Shown piece by piece: positions 19,873 to 31,195 of a DNA stretch of 64,000 nucleotides. Position 1 is the first letter of the stretch, and the number at the start of each line of letters is the position of its first letter. Origin of the DNA: Agrypnia vestita (taxonomy: Eukaryota > Arthropoda > Insecta > Trichoptera > Phryganeidae); the NCBI GenBank assembly GCA_016648135.1, contig JADDOH010023703.1, positions 124,001-188,000 on the forward strand, written 5' to 3'. The position numbers and the translations under genes are program-made. Below the pieces are notes generated by a model. The model was not told the DNA's origin and ran no database searches. It saw only the letters and a program-made list of their open reading frames with translations.

Positions 19873-20592
19873 ATGGCAGTAAAAGAGGTTTACATTATTC
19901 TTGTGTGCTTTCTATATGCTACAGCCCAACATGCAGTGTTTGAAAATTCCCAAAGAGTATTTTTAAGGCCAATACACTTTTTAAAAGCCAGATTGTACAT
20001 CTTCAATGCGAGCAAAGCAAAACGAGAAAATTCTTTACAAGTTCCAGACATCGATATTCCGAAATTCAGAATAAAACGTGCGAATCCAGCAGACAATATT
20101 ACCGCAGTTCCAAAATTCAGAATAAAACGTGCGAATCCAGCAGACAATATTACCGCAGTTCCAAAATTCAGAATAAAACGTGCGAATCCAGCAGACAATA
20201 TTACCGCAGTTCCAAAATTCAGAATAAAACGTGCGAATCCAGCAGACAATATTACCGCAGTTCCAAAATTCAGAATAAAACGTGCGAATCCAGCAGACAA
20301 TATTACCGCAGTTCCAAAATTCAGTATAAAACCAGCGAATCCTGTTGTGAAAACAGTGCCAATTCCGAAATTCATAGTTAAACGAGCAAATCCCGTGGTA
20401 AATATAATGCTAGTTCCAAAATTCAGAGGGATACATGCAAACCATTTGGAAAATGTTCCAGTTATACCAATTCCGATACTCAGAGCAAAAAGAGCGATTC
20501 CTGCGGCGAATGTCATATCAATACCGACATTCAAAAGATGTCCTTTAAATGCTAGGAGAGTCGGAAGGTATTGCAAGATTATTTTTGGATGA
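19873..20592 (+). CDS. Secreted multi-copy peptide precursor with R-I-K-R sites
   Basis: ATG 19873 gives 239 residues in one exon. Residues 1-19 form a signal peptide (VYIILVCFLYATAQ). After a linker ending K-A-K-R (48-51), the repeat PKFRIKRANPADNITAV occurs five times, with R-I-K-R furin-type sites ending at 69, 86, 103, 120 and 137. Degenerate copies follow: one with the site lost (FSIKP), one with IVKR, one without (FRGIHANH), one with RAKR. The last segment after K-R is CPLNARRVGRYCKIIFG: cationic, two cysteines ten residues apart, ending in an amidation-competent Gly. Predicted products are several copies of ANPADNITAVPKF and one looped C-terminal peptide. The architecture is known from neuropeptide, antimicrobial and venom precursors; I recognise no family and assign no function. 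The five DNA repeats are almost identical, implying recent expansion or homogenisation. Confidence 0.8.
   Translation: MAVKEVYIILVCFLYATAQHAVFENSQRVFLRPIHFLKARLYIFNASKAKRENSLQVPDIDIPKFRIKRANPADNITAVPKFRIKRANPADNITAVPKFRIKRANPADNITAVPKFRIKRANPADNITAVPKFRIKRANPADNITAVPKFSIKPANPVVKTVPIPKFIVKRANPVVNIMLVPKFRGIHANHLENVPVIPIPILRAKRAIPAANVISIPTFKRCPLNARRVGRYCKIIFG
20058..20312 (+). repeat. Five 51-bp coding repeats
   Basis: Each unit begins CCRAAATTCAGAATAAAACG and ends ATTACCGCAGTT. The five are identical except for CCG versus CCA in the first codon. Diverged units of similar length continue to about 20535. Confidence 0.95.
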
Positions 20593-20646
20593 CTATAATT
20601 ATAACAACATAATGTTTTGTAAAGTGTGATCAAAATTTTTGTGTAT

Positions 20647-20701
20647 AATAAAATATTCGCAATTTTAAGTCCAGCAAGAGAGGAGCAAAATCATAAAATA
20701 A
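20647..20701 (+). terminator. Poly(A) signals of the repeat-peptide gene
   Basis: AATAAA occurs at 20647-20652, 55 bases after the stop codon, and again near 20696. Together with the TATA box this defines a compact transcript of about 1 kb. Confidence 0.65.
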
Positions 20702-22334
20702 ATTTATAACTGCTCTAATTTTTTCCTCAAAATCAATACGTTAAGATTTATATATAAATCTATTTATTCAGATAAGAAATAGTTCATATTTTTAATTTTT
20801 CATTATTGATACATTGTTGTTATTGATATATTTTATAACATTGCTGGATGTCATTTCATGGACGAGTGGTTATTCATAAAATATACATTATTAAACCTCA
20901 GATATTTGCTTATTTCATTGTATAGTAATATAATTAAGCAATGTGGTGCAAATTTTAATCCAAGTACATAGTTGAATATGGTATCTATTGTAATTTTGTA
21001 CCAATATAAAAAAATTTGGAAGTCTAATGTAAATGTTCCATAATTTAAGTAACAAACAATTATGTACCTATTACTTCTTCCAATTTTTCAATTCACTTTA
21101 GGGCACCATTTTATAAATAAAAAATAAAAAAATGTTTTAACTACACTTAAATTATGTACCTACAGTACATGATAATTCAAAATAAATTGATGTTTTTGTA
21201 TGGGTAGATAACATAAAATAATCAGTACCTACATCTCGGATCAGGCTTATAGTTTCGTGGCATTGCTTTTTATTAGTTAAACGATTAAAAGATTATCATA
21301 CAATGAAAAGAATAAATGTTTAAACAAAGTAAAATTAATAACCGATCGGGTATTTAAAGGAAAAAATATTGTTTCTTTTCGCTCCAGACATTTTGAAAAT
21401 GTGACAGAATACCTACAATAAACATTAAATAAGACTTATTTATGACAAATTAAAGCTTACCAACGTACTTAAACGACTTTACGAATAACTAATGTTCTTA
21501 GGTTGTAGTTTCTATTAGATCAACTCATATTTTTGTATGTTAAATATGTAAGTTTCAACGCTAATCAAAAATACAGACTTTAATTGATATATATCTCGCA
21601 ATATTTCAAATCATGAGGAATATTATCTACTCCAAAAGGCTACCATTGGGTAAAAATGTCTTTTAAGTAGGACAAAATAGAACAATTGAAAGTACTTACT
21701 TTTTTAATAAATTGTGTTCGATTGCTTTAAAGTTTTTATCAAGAATTTTATCTATTCACCCCATTTTACTGGTATTGATTTTTATCTTAGAAGCAAACCA
21801 TTACATTTTTGTGTAAATAAAGTTTTATCTTTGTTTGCCTTTACTGCGCTAGAGGGCATTACACGTATTGAAAATCGCTTCTTCTAATTATGAATTATTA
21901 TTGTCAGAAATTATTTTCATATTATTTTTACTAATGAATTATTATATAATAATATATTATTTTTATTAATGAATTATTATATAATAATATATTATTTTAT
22001 TATTTAACTCACGAACAAATATATTTTACAGTATTTTTATGTAAAAAATCTAGTTAGGGCAAATTTTTGGTTTTTCAATAATAATTAACGTTAATATTGA
22101 TTGCTTTTTTTTATACAGATTTTATGAGTAAATTATTTATTCATAATTTTTAAGCGAATTTTAAAAAAATGTTTTGTTTTATGAAAAAATATTCATTCAA
22201 TCTCTCGTGCTCAAAACGAAAGTTTTTTTGTAAGACCTACAATATTGTTTGTTTAATATCTATTCATTATTGGCATGTTAATGTCAATTGAAGTTGCTGT
22301 TGAATTGGGCGTAAACGTAATCACAAATAATAAT
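20702..22334. other. AT-rich intergenic sequence, no gene seen
   Basis: The stretch is low-complexity, with a short tandem ATGAATTATTATATAATAATATATTATTT duplication (about 21931-21993). No coding frame or RNA gene is supported. Confidence 0.5.
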
Positions 22335-22497
22335 AATAATAAATAATAACTTCGTATAAGGTCCGGAACTTCTTTATAATTTATAATTATAATTATATTT
22401 CTTTTTTTTTTCTCTATTTTATACAAATAAATAAATACGTATTCCTTAGGAATCGACATGTAAAAGTACCGTTATTTTTTACGGTTTACAGCTAGTT
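22335..22497 (-). mobile_element. SINE-like retroposon (family S1 short form)
   Basis: The minus strand starts CTAGCTGTAAACCGTAAAAA, continues with a GGTACTTTTACATGTCG segment also seen at 35008 and 32020, and ends GAAGTTCCGGACC and AGTTATTATT. This variant lacks the tRNA-like segment. Confidence 0.55.
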
Positions 22498-23094
22498 TAA
22501 ATTAATTTGAAGTGATTCCAGCTCATTCTTTCGAGTGATGTAACACGCATCGAACATAAACTAAATAATAATTCACCGAGACCAGTTGATGGTAAATTCC
22601 CGCAGGTGCACTCAATTACATCATAGCTTACGTTCTCCGTCATCATTCAAGTATGATAAAAAACATATTTGATTTTTGGTTACACATATTTTTTATCATT
22701 AGGTATAAATTTTGATAGTGAACGGTAACCCTTCGCTTACCTGGAACCGTTCTACGAGCAAAAAACACACCTTATCTATCTTTTTGAATCACCGCCGGAT
22801 TGGCATTTTTAAAATTAATATTTAAAAATACCATTCGCGGACAACGGCGTGCAACATTAATTAAAATAAAAATAACATGAGCAATACCCACTTATACATC
22901 GGTAATAGATAACAGTTGAATCTCTGTTACCAAATATAACCTTTAATCACGATTGTGCGCGACTGGTAAAAATAATCATTTTGACCATTACCTACCTACC
23001 AGTAGATACCCGTATTGTATATTTGGGTTGTAATGCCGCATTGAGTAAGCGCTTGCAACCTTTGTCCGCGTGAAAAAGATGTTCTGCAGTTATG

Positions 23095-23320
23095 ATCTCA
23101 ACCTTGGATTACGAATACGAATGGTCAGATGCTACATGTTCTTGATATTATTTTATGCACCGGTAGCATGGACGCTTACCGAAGAATCGATAATCGAATC
23201 GAAGATCGACTTAAAGCATTCGAGAAGTGGATAAGCGGACTCAAAATAAGCGAGAGAGACAGAATTCAGATGAATAAAGGTAAAAAAGTAATTGGAACAA
23301 TAAAAATCTTCGCTTCTACA
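23095..23320 (+). mobile_element. RTE-clade LINE fragment (RT thumb region)
   Basis: Across frames the sequence reads like the RTE motif series: RMVRCYMFLILFYAPVAWTLT, then KAFEKWI, LKISERDRI and MNKGKKVIGTIKI. These equal the usual 'YG.E.WTLT..... LEAFE.W.YRRILKI.W.DR...... R..K' block. It is frame-broken and truncated at both ends. Confidence 0.65.
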
Positions 23321-23339
23321 TACACAAAGAAAACATAAT

Positions 23340-23890
23340 TAGTAAAGCACAAAAGATGACAGGATTTATACTTCGTTTCACCAGAAATATCAAAAATGCT
23401 AAAACTTACATGCACCTATACCAAACTCTTATGCGACCGCACCTCGAATATGCATCTAGCATTCGGAATCCCTACTGTAATATACACATTGAAAAACTTG
23501 AAAAAATACAAATAAAATACATAGAACGCTTAGCTTTAGGTTACACATCCCGCGGCAGCACTACGCAGATTCATTGAAATATTTTAACATTTTAAGTAGA
23601 AAAAATAGACGCACAGCTCTTGACATTTTTAACTTGTATAACATCTGTCGAAACCAATTTAATTGTCAACCCCTATTATCACTTGTAAACATCCACGTCC
23701 CAGCACGAGCTACTAGAACCTAATGCTTCTTCCACATTCCTGTTGCTCGTACCAACTCCGGATTACGCTCACCCAAAGTGGGAATGTGCCGAGCCTATAA
23801 CACCACCAACATTGACATCTATCGTTTGTCTCTATACCACCTAAGATCACAAGTGAACATAATTTTGGGTGACATTGAATGAATACTTGA
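23340..23890 (+). mobile_element. Non-LTR retrotransposon C-terminal fragment
   Basis: The frame 23356-23577 reads GFILRFTRNIKNAKTYMHLY, TLMRPHLEYASSIRNPY and IEKLEKIQIKYIERLALGY, the LINE ORF2 'LY..LVRP.LEY.S..W.P....I..LE.IQ....R' block. Further decayed coding continues to about 23880 in shifted frames (NICRNQFNC; NSGLRSPKVGMCRAYNT). It is a CR1/Jockey-like copy, clade not fixed. Confidence 0.75.
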
Positions 23891-24239
23891 TTAATAATTA
23901 ATTATAGATTCAATTTATTATATCATTGGATTCAATGCTACGATGCAAGATATAAATAAATTTAGACTTACCTTAATATGTTATATTTAATATTGTTCTT
24001 TAATTTATTATGTTTCATTCACTACTGTTACTACTTACCTATTTCTCTTTTTTCAATTTACTTATATTATTATTATGTATTACTTCAAAATTATTTTTAT
24101 GTGAAATATGTTAGAATGTAAGTTAATAAGTTCATTACTATCTATTTACACTCTCGTATATTTATACATATCATTTTCTTATATCTATTAATATTTCCAA
24201 ACAATAAAATAAATAAGTAAATAAAAATCTCAAAAGTTC

Positions 24240-24632
24240 ATGGTGGGTAGTTGGCGAACAACGGGTCTTAATGAACGGATCAGTTATGCTGAACTAGAGA
24301 TACAGTTCCCATTTCCATATCTCGATGTTCTATCTACGCGAACTAGATTGAATATCGAATGATTGAACTGGAGATCCAAAATATCTGGAGACCGAAATGA
24401 AGGATATTATAACCGATGAAAAATTACAAGGCCACAACTGAGAAGAGGGGGGTAGTTCGCGAACGAACGGATCAGTTATACTGAACTAGAGACACAGTTC
24501 CCATTTCCATCTCAATCTAGTTCACGCGAACTAGATTGAACATCAAACGATTGAACTGGAGATCCAAAATATCTGGAGATCGAAATGAATGATATAACCG
24601 AAGAAAAGTTACAGGCCCATAATTGAGACGTA
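24240..24632 (+). repeat. Tandem duplication, about 200 bp x 2
   Basis: GAACGGATCAGTTAT, CAGTTCCCATTTCCAT, GCGAACTAGATTGAA and GAACTGGAGATCCAAAATAT occur in the same order at 24275-24390 and 24465-24570. No coding content is recognised. Confidence 0.8.
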
Positions 24633-24639
24633 TGTTTGT

Positions 24640-25605
24640 TATAATTACCAGTATAAAATAGTCTTTGTACTGTTATCCCGAGCTTGAGCCGTTACTAAAT
24701 ATATCTTGGACGATAATAAAATGATTGTAATTTATTTGACAAGTATTGTAAACTATGAAAAGATTTAAAGATAAAGTGATGAATACGCATGTATCTATTG
24801 AACGAAGAATGCTGTCTTATTCCAATACAGTATTTATTTTGTTGGTAAGTTCAGTTTTTTAATGTGCGCCTAGATATTTGTCGAGTCCAATTTTTCTAAT
24901 TATGCTTACTTTTGATATGTTCGTAACTCTAAAGGTATTTTATATGAGATTATTTTAAACACAACACTTATATTAAGCCAAAGCTTAATATAAAAAAAGA
25001 ACTTATGCAAAAATTTACGTAATTATTTATTTTATTTATTATCACTTGGATAACATATAGCATAGCGTGAGTAATTTAAAAATTAAAAAAAATAGACAAA
25101 AGTAAAGTCTCATATTGCCACTTGGAAAAATGTACATGAGATGTCAGTTTCATGAATTAATAAAATTGTATTATCGGATTCTTTGTTAGTTGTGATTTTA
25201 ATTGGTTTTTATATATAAGTAGTACTGGTGCTGAAAGTACACATATTAAATTATGTACGCATAATAAAAATCGTTCGGCAAATGGTTCGGCGTATGTTTA
25301 GCTGTAATAGAATTGTAGTAGCCCTTTTGCCGAAAATCTTTTTACTCCGTATAAGATATGAAATTCCTTGATAAATTCATCTTTGTGATCTACGAACGAC
25401 TGAACGATGAATCAAAGACTAACCAATGACTGATTGAGCCATGTGGACTATATCGTTCAAATGAACGGGTTTTTAAACCCGTTCTGTGTAGTTTTTTTTA
25501 AATTTTTGCCGTTTTTGCCGTACTGGCCACTTTAATATCATTGAAAGATTTGGCAGATACTTTATAATCTTTATAATGGTCCGATTTCTAATAAAATTAC
25601 AAATT
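24640..25605. other. AT-rich sequence, no gene seen
   Basis: Nothing coding is supported. A short perfect palindrome AACGGGTTTTTAAACCCGTT lies near 25466-25485. Confidence 0.45.
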
Positions 25606-25609
25606 GTTT

Positions 25610-25940
25610 CCATACTCACATTAGACCAGCTTATTACACATATAATAATATTGGTAAAATTCTTCTAAATTCAAAAAGAAAAATAGGTATCTTAGAAAAA
25701 AGTGGGATATGTGAAATAACTTGCGGAAACTTAAATACACGCATAAAAGAACATCGCCGCTGCTTAAAAAATAACAATTTCTCCGAATTTGCCAATCATA
25801 TAATTGACATCAATCAATCATTTTTTCGATAGTCATAAATTAAAATTACTCCATTCGGTTCCTCATAGAGGATGGATAATGATCAGTTTGGAAACCGTTG
25901 AAATCCTAAAAATTTTAAATTCTAGAAACACATTAATAAA
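25610..25940 (+). mobile_element. Penelope-like element fragment (GIY-YIG nuclease region)
   Basis: One frame reads GILEKSGICEITCGN, TRIKEHRRCLKNNNF and SEFANHIIDINQSF, the Penelope endonuclease pattern 'GIYEI.C......TR.KEH......FA.HI...H'. A shifted continuation reads KLKLLHSVPHRGW and SLETVEILKILNSRN. Penelope elements combine reverse transcriptase with a GIY-YIG nuclease; only this part remains, with frameshifts. Confidence 0.75.
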
Positions 25941-25949
25941 TAAATAATA

Positions 25950-26275
25950 AGAAGTGACATCAAAGTTTTTTCAATCTTTCTAAAATTTTCTCTGTAAAAA
26001 GTTGGACTATCGCCGCAGTAACTTTCATGGAATATCAAACATTGATTCGCTTTGATATAAGTCTAATAAAATTATTAAACTGCATATAATTATAATATAT
26101 TTTTTGTTGTAAGGTTTTTGTCATTTTATTTGACTCGTATTAAAATAAATTAATTTTTAATATTCCACATAAGTTACGTAGGTACATATAGTTTTACAGA
26201 AAGTTAAATATTGAAAAAAAATGCAATCTTTGATGTCGTTTGTCTTCGTAACTATCAAAAAATAACCCAAAGTAT
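25950..26275. mobile_element. Degraded copy of the 30533 foldback family
   Basis: The order GACATCAAAGTTTTTTCAAT, GTTGGACTATCGCCGCAGTAAC, TTTTGTCATTTTATTTGAC and TGCAATCTTTGATGTCG matches the two arms of the 30533-31078 element. Terminal repeats are lost. Confidence 0.65.
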
Positions 26276-26429
26276 AAAGAATATTTTCTATTCAGAAATT
26301 GAATGAAGACTACCCGAAGTTTAAGCTACTACGAGAAACACTTTTGTTTGGTCATTTTTTCATCACATATTTTTTTAGAAATGAAGTACTTTTTTTATTT
26401 CTTTTAATCATACCTATATTTTTTACAGT

Positions 26430-26975
26430 TCAACAGGTCAAGAAACAAAACATATCACAAAACACTCAGACTTGAGTAAATCACATTAATTGTGGCCTCA
26501 TTCACAATGTGTAGGTACCTACTCTACTACGAAATTTTTAGGGAAAAGGAGAGCTATGAGGTTTATTTATAAATTGTTATTACCTTTAGTTAAATACCTA
26601 TCGAATATTTATTTCGTTAGATTTCGCAAGCTTGGTAGGTACTATATATTACCTGGACTTATTTTTAAAATTTTATTTACTTTAACTTTTTTTGTGGCTT
26701 ACAATAAGGAATTACTAATCAAACATCTGTCCGTCCCTAACTTCGTTTCCTTCGATTTCGCAATTTCCTTCGAAATCGTGGCTAAAAAAACAAATTAAAC
26801 GGACGGAAATCGGGGTTGAACCCCGGACCAGCAAACCTGATCCGGCCGCTATACGCATATCGTTACTACTGCCTCTCCGTGGACCGCCAAAATTATTCTA
26901 CAAATATATAGGTACTGGGGCTTAGCAAAGGCGCGAACTAATGTTCAGTCATTTTTGACGAGTTACAGTTAGTGT
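26430..26975 (-). mobile_element. SINE remnants: S2 fragment then S1 copy c
   Basis: The first part (26430-26510) repeats the S2 sequence CACAAAACACTC and GTAAATCACATTAATTGTGG. From about 26720 to 26975 is an S1 copy with B-box GGGGTTCAACCCC on the minus strand and a GACTGAACATTAGTTCGCGC head segment. The 102-residue open frame 26490-26798 spans this junction and is not a gene. Confidence 0.6.
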
Positions 26976-27459
26976 ATGGTTTAGTAAATTGTGATTATAT
27001 ACACTTTGTTCTTGGAGAATAGTTTGTTTTAATAAAATGTCGGATGTTGCCATTCAACTAGAATTAGGGCACGTTCCTAGGTTTGTCAGATTTCTAGAAA
27101 GTAGAATCAGGACACCCCCCCCTCCCGAAAAAATTGAGAATATTAGACCACTTCAATCTTTTTTTATATATAAATAACTAATATTTATGAATTTTAATGT
27201 CAATTATAAAATATTTTTAATAGCAACAAACGCAGGTTATAATATCTAAATTTAAAAAATGTAACATTAATAGGAGTAAAAATAAATGTACAATATGTTT
27301 TAATTAATTGTTTTCGTTTATATTTTTTTATACTTTTCTCTAGATTTTGCCTGATACACTATTTTTCTTCCATCTGTGTGTAAGAGAGAGACAAAAAGTG
27401 CATCGATGAATATTGCTGCAGTATAGTGTGTACACACATTACATCGACATTTTCTTTAA

Positions 27460-28160
27460 GGTACAGATACACATGCTTATTAGTGGCATGCTAATGAGCA
27501 TGCCCTAATAACTGTACACATTTGTTCATTATTAGCATGCTTATTAGTGGTATGCTCATAAATAAGCATGCTCAAAGCTAACAATCAAACACACATGCTT
27601 ATTAGTGGCATGCTCTTGTCATAGAATAGAGACGCTCTCGTTCAAAATGGAAACTTTGGAAACTGAAATAGAAAATTCAAGTGAACCGATAAATCAAAAC
27701 AGTTCCCGAATTTCCATCCGCACATTTTTGATTTTAGTTTTTATAATTTTTATTGTAAGATTTGAATCATTCATGCCTTTTAATAAAGTTTCATAAATAT
27801 TATTTCACGCTATATTATTTTTACACAACGGTGACCGAGTATTCCACAGACATTCGTGATTCCTATAATAAGTCACGAAAAGTAATGTTTTATCATTTCC
27901 CCAACGCGCCATATTTGTTTCATCTGTCGCGGACTGAGAAGATCGCATTGATAATACTAGCCGCGAATGACATAAGCATGCTCATAATAAGCAAGCCTGT
28001 TCACACACGCTCCGAAGATACCCCTTCTCATGGTGAATGACAGTGGCATGCTCTTTACTAGCAATGTGCGTACACACATGCCATTAATAAGCAAGGTCTA
28101 AAGAAGGTCGATACTGCGCATGCTCACGTGCCACTAATAAGCATGTGTATCAGTAGATTT
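27460..28160 (+). mobile_element. GCATGC-rich MITE, copy 2
   Basis: It is homologous in full to 12969-13700 but inverted. The ends GGTACAGATACACATGCTT and AAGCATGTGTATCAGTA enclose clusters of GCATGC hairpin units. The plus strand carries METLETEIENSSEPINQNSS followed by a hydrophobic stretch, better preserved than in copy 1. No full transposase is present. Confidence 0.8.
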
Positions 28161-28201
28161 ATAAATTATATTTCAAGCAAACACATTTTTCAGTTTCGAG
28201 T

Positions 28202-28435
28202 TTAACGTTGGTAGGTATCTAAAACTTTATAAACCAGTTCATTCATTTGAATTTGCTCTAAATGTGTGCTGAGCCAACGTATCGAACAATATTCGGTTTG
28301 GGCCATTGCCAATGCGGGTTTTCGGGTTAAGTGATTTGGATAATCAGTCGAGGAGCACGCCCGCTGTCCGCACCGGCCGAGCTCGCCCAGCAGCACCAGC
28401 GGCAGCCCCTGCCGCGTGCCATCAAAGCGCACCAT
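28202..28435 (-). CDS. Unassigned minus-strand open frame with GC-rich start
   Basis: A 77-residue frame starts MVRFDGTRQGLPLVLLGELG and contains RCGQRACSS, then drops into AT-rich sequence from about residue 32. The first 31 residues have GC-rich codons unlike the flanks and look coding. No donor site was found where the composition changes, and no family is recognised. It could be a real exon, a retroposed fragment or chance. Confidence 0.2.
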   Translation of the reverse strand: MVRFDGTRQGLPLVLLGELGRCGQRACSSTDYPNHLTRKPALAMAQTEYCSIRWLSTHLEQIQMNELVYKVLDTYQR

Positions 28436-28439
28436 TCAT

Positions 28440-29157
28440 TTGCCTAATTTATTAAAGACACGCCAATCGGGCACCTATTGTGGTACTGCGCGTGTTGAGT
28501 GGGCCCGAGGTGAGCGGGACGGGCAATCAAACATATTATATTAAAAATTGCCTAATCACCTCGTGACGATCCAGTTGTAGGCTCCAGGCCATTGTGTGGT
28601 CTCCGAATCATTGCTCATATTGTACCAAACAAAATATATTTGCATAATATCAGTTAACAATGTCAGTTAACAATAATAGTCGAGTGTATTACTTCGGTGC
28701 GCGGAATACATTACTTTTTCAAGGTGAATTTTTAAATCTGGTCATGTTTGTATGTACATTCAATAAAAGCAGACGATAAATGCGAGTGTTTGCCAATTTA
28801 AGTTAGCTTGGCAAGGCCTTAACTAACTTTTAATCAATTATTCCTACCAAATAAAAAATATGTGTTACAGTGCTACAGCAAATATTGAATTTTAAAAACA
28901 TATTTAATATATTAAAATGATCACATAAACACATACATCATGTTTATTCTTTGTGCAAAGCTTTTCCTGGTCTTTTCATTTTGCAGCTCCTCCCACTTAT
29001 TGCGAACTGATTATTGATTTATTTTATATATAAATTTTTAATTTTGTTAACTATTTATTTTATATTTTTTGCTAGAATGACCTATTAAGATTATAGCCAA
29101 AATTAACGAACAATTATCACATTTAATTAATTCATGTTGCAAAATATACAGAGTATA
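28440..29157. other. Intergenic sequence, no gene seen
   Basis: A GC-rich strip (to about 28530) is followed by AT-rich DNA without exon signals. Confidence 0.4.
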
Positions 29158-29159
29158 TA

Positions 29160-29961
29160 TTAGGTCCTTACATATGAAATTGACGTTTTACCGTACTGGC
29201 AAATTTGATCTCAAATATCTTCTCTTTGGTTAGGAATTCCAAATCCAAATTTTTACAGCTATTTACTCATGTATTTGTGTTTTGAAAAATAAATAATATA
29301 AAAGATTAGATACGAGTATTTTAGATTTTGCGAAAAGATTTAACGTTTATAAATTTGCTTTGTTCCAAATCCAAGTTAGCTACAGGCTAGTGATAAAACT
29401 GTTTTAATCGCAAATTCCCTCACGAACAAATCAACAAAAGTTACTGTGTTACTAGTGCTACTACAGCTTTCTTAAATCTGGCCAGACGATTACGCAGATG
29501 TCTATTGTCAGCAACTGCAAACCATGATGGAAAAGCTAGCTGCTAAACAACCGAGGCTGGTTAATCGCTCTAGGCCACTGCTGCTTCATGACAACGCTAG
29601 ACCACACACTGCACAACAGACGGCTACCAAATTAGAGGAGCTTCAATTGGAATGTCTAAGACATCCACCGTACTCTCCGGACCTTGCCCCAACAGATTAC
29701 CATTTTTTTCGAAATTTGGATAACTTCTTGCAAAGGAAAAAATTCAACTCTGATGGGGCAGTCCAAACCGCCTTCAAAGATTTTATTGATTCCCTTCCGA
29801 ATGGTTTTTTTAGTAAAGGGATCGATGAACTACCTATGAGATGGCAAAAGTGCATAGATAGCAATGGTACATACTTTGATTAAATAAATATATTATAATA
29901 AAAAAAAATCGACTTTATGTTCCTCCCATACTAAACGTCAATTTCATATGTAAGGACCTAA
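29160..29961 (+). mobile_element. Internally deleted mariner element (TA flanks)
   Basis: Ends TTAGGTCCTTACATATGAAA and the mirror TTTCATATGTAAGGACCTAA are flanked by TA. Between them only the 3' part of the transposase remains: 29524-29883, 119 residues from MMEKLAAKQPRLVNRS to the C-terminus, with HDNARPH and SPDLAPTDYHFF intact. The 5' half and first catalytic Asp are gone. It is nearly identical to the full copy at 52402-53678 and is a typical deletion derivative that could be mobilised only in trans. Confidence 0.92.
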
Positions 29962-29969
29962 TAGATATA

Positions 29970-30532
29970 ACACGATGGCTTTTACAATGTGATTAAAAAT
30001 AAATATATAAAAGATTAGATAAATTTTAATTTTTTACAAGATTTATTTATAAATTAATTATTTTTAAATAATACGTAGGTATGACGCAAGTTCCAGAACA
30101 TTTCTGAAAAATTGATCGGGTAGGTATCTCGGCTAAGTTAGTTAACTAGAAAATATTTCCGTCAATATTAGTCTAGAGAAAATGGTAAAAATATTTCACA
30201 TTCTTCTTCTAGTGTTTTATGCACTCTGCTCAAAAACATATTTTAAAACAAGTTTGTAAATCCGAAAATATTGAATAATCTGTAACCATACTTTAACACA
30301 CATACGAAATATACATGAGTCTTGCAGCCTTTCATTCATTTTTTAATAAAAAAAATGACTATAGTGACGTAACAATAATTTGTCGGTGATAAATATGTCT
30401 ACAAATAATTACAGCTATAGTTAAATACTTTATTTAGCTAAGTTGATATTTTTTAAAGCTAATTAATTTTTTTTGTTTGCGCTTCTTTACAAAACAACTG
30501 AAAGTATGTGAAGTATTTACTCTGGGATTTGA
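29970..30532. other. AT-rich sequence, no gene seen
   Basis: Nothing beyond low-complexity AT DNA is seen between the mariner and foldback elements. Confidence 0.45.
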
Positions 30533-31078
30533 TATACAGGGTTATTTGTAAAACATTTATAACCTCGCAGGTCTATACTCCTGCCTTGATTATGAGTCGA
30601 AAATGTTCAAGCAATTATGACCTAATATCAATAGTTAAGGAGATATGCGACATCAAAGTTTGCATTTTTTTTTTCAATATTTCTGACTTATTTTGTGTAA
30701 AACGTCGGACTATCATTACAGTAACTTATATCGTATGTGAAAAATTCATTCCCTTTAATACAAGTCAAATAAAAAATAAAAACCTTCGAATTCCAATTGG
30801 AAAACATTCCAATTGAAATTTTTTCAGGATTTTTATCATTTTATTTAACTTGTATTGAAACGAATGAATTTTTCGTAATTGATATTAGTTACTTTAATGA
30901 TAGTCCAACGCTTTACAAAAAATAAGACAGAAATGTTGAAAAAAAATGCAAACTTTGATGTCGCATATCTCCATAACTATTGATATTAGGTCATGATAGC
31001 TTGAACATTTTCGACTCGTAATCAAAGCAGGAGTATAGACCTGCGAGGTTATTAATGTTTTACAAATAACCCTGTATA
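30533..31078. mobile_element. Foldback element with long inverted repeats, 546 bp
   Basis: TATACAGGGTTATTTGTAAA at the left is mirrored by TTTACAAATAACCCTGTATA at the right. Similarity of the arms extends almost to the centre, so the whole element can fold into one hairpin. A decayed relative lies at 25950-26275. Open frames on both strands inside it mirror each other and are not genes. Confidence 0.88.
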
Positions 31079-31195
31079 GGTAGGTCAACCGTCGAGAGAC
31101 TATGTATGACTCATGCAAAAATATATATTTCTCTCTCATTTGCGATATCATTAGTTCCACATAAAAGACGAAGAGAGATGATAACGAGATGATCA

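Noticed and set aside
19890..20633. 247-residue open frame on the minus strand opposite the peptide gene
   Set aside because: It mirrors the 51-bp coding repeats (51 is divisible by 3, so openness in one frame carries into all units). The plus strand has the signal peptide, processing sites, TATA box and poly(A) signals.
26490..26798. 102-residue open frame
   Set aside because: It spans the junction of SINE fragments and AT-rich filler with no motif.
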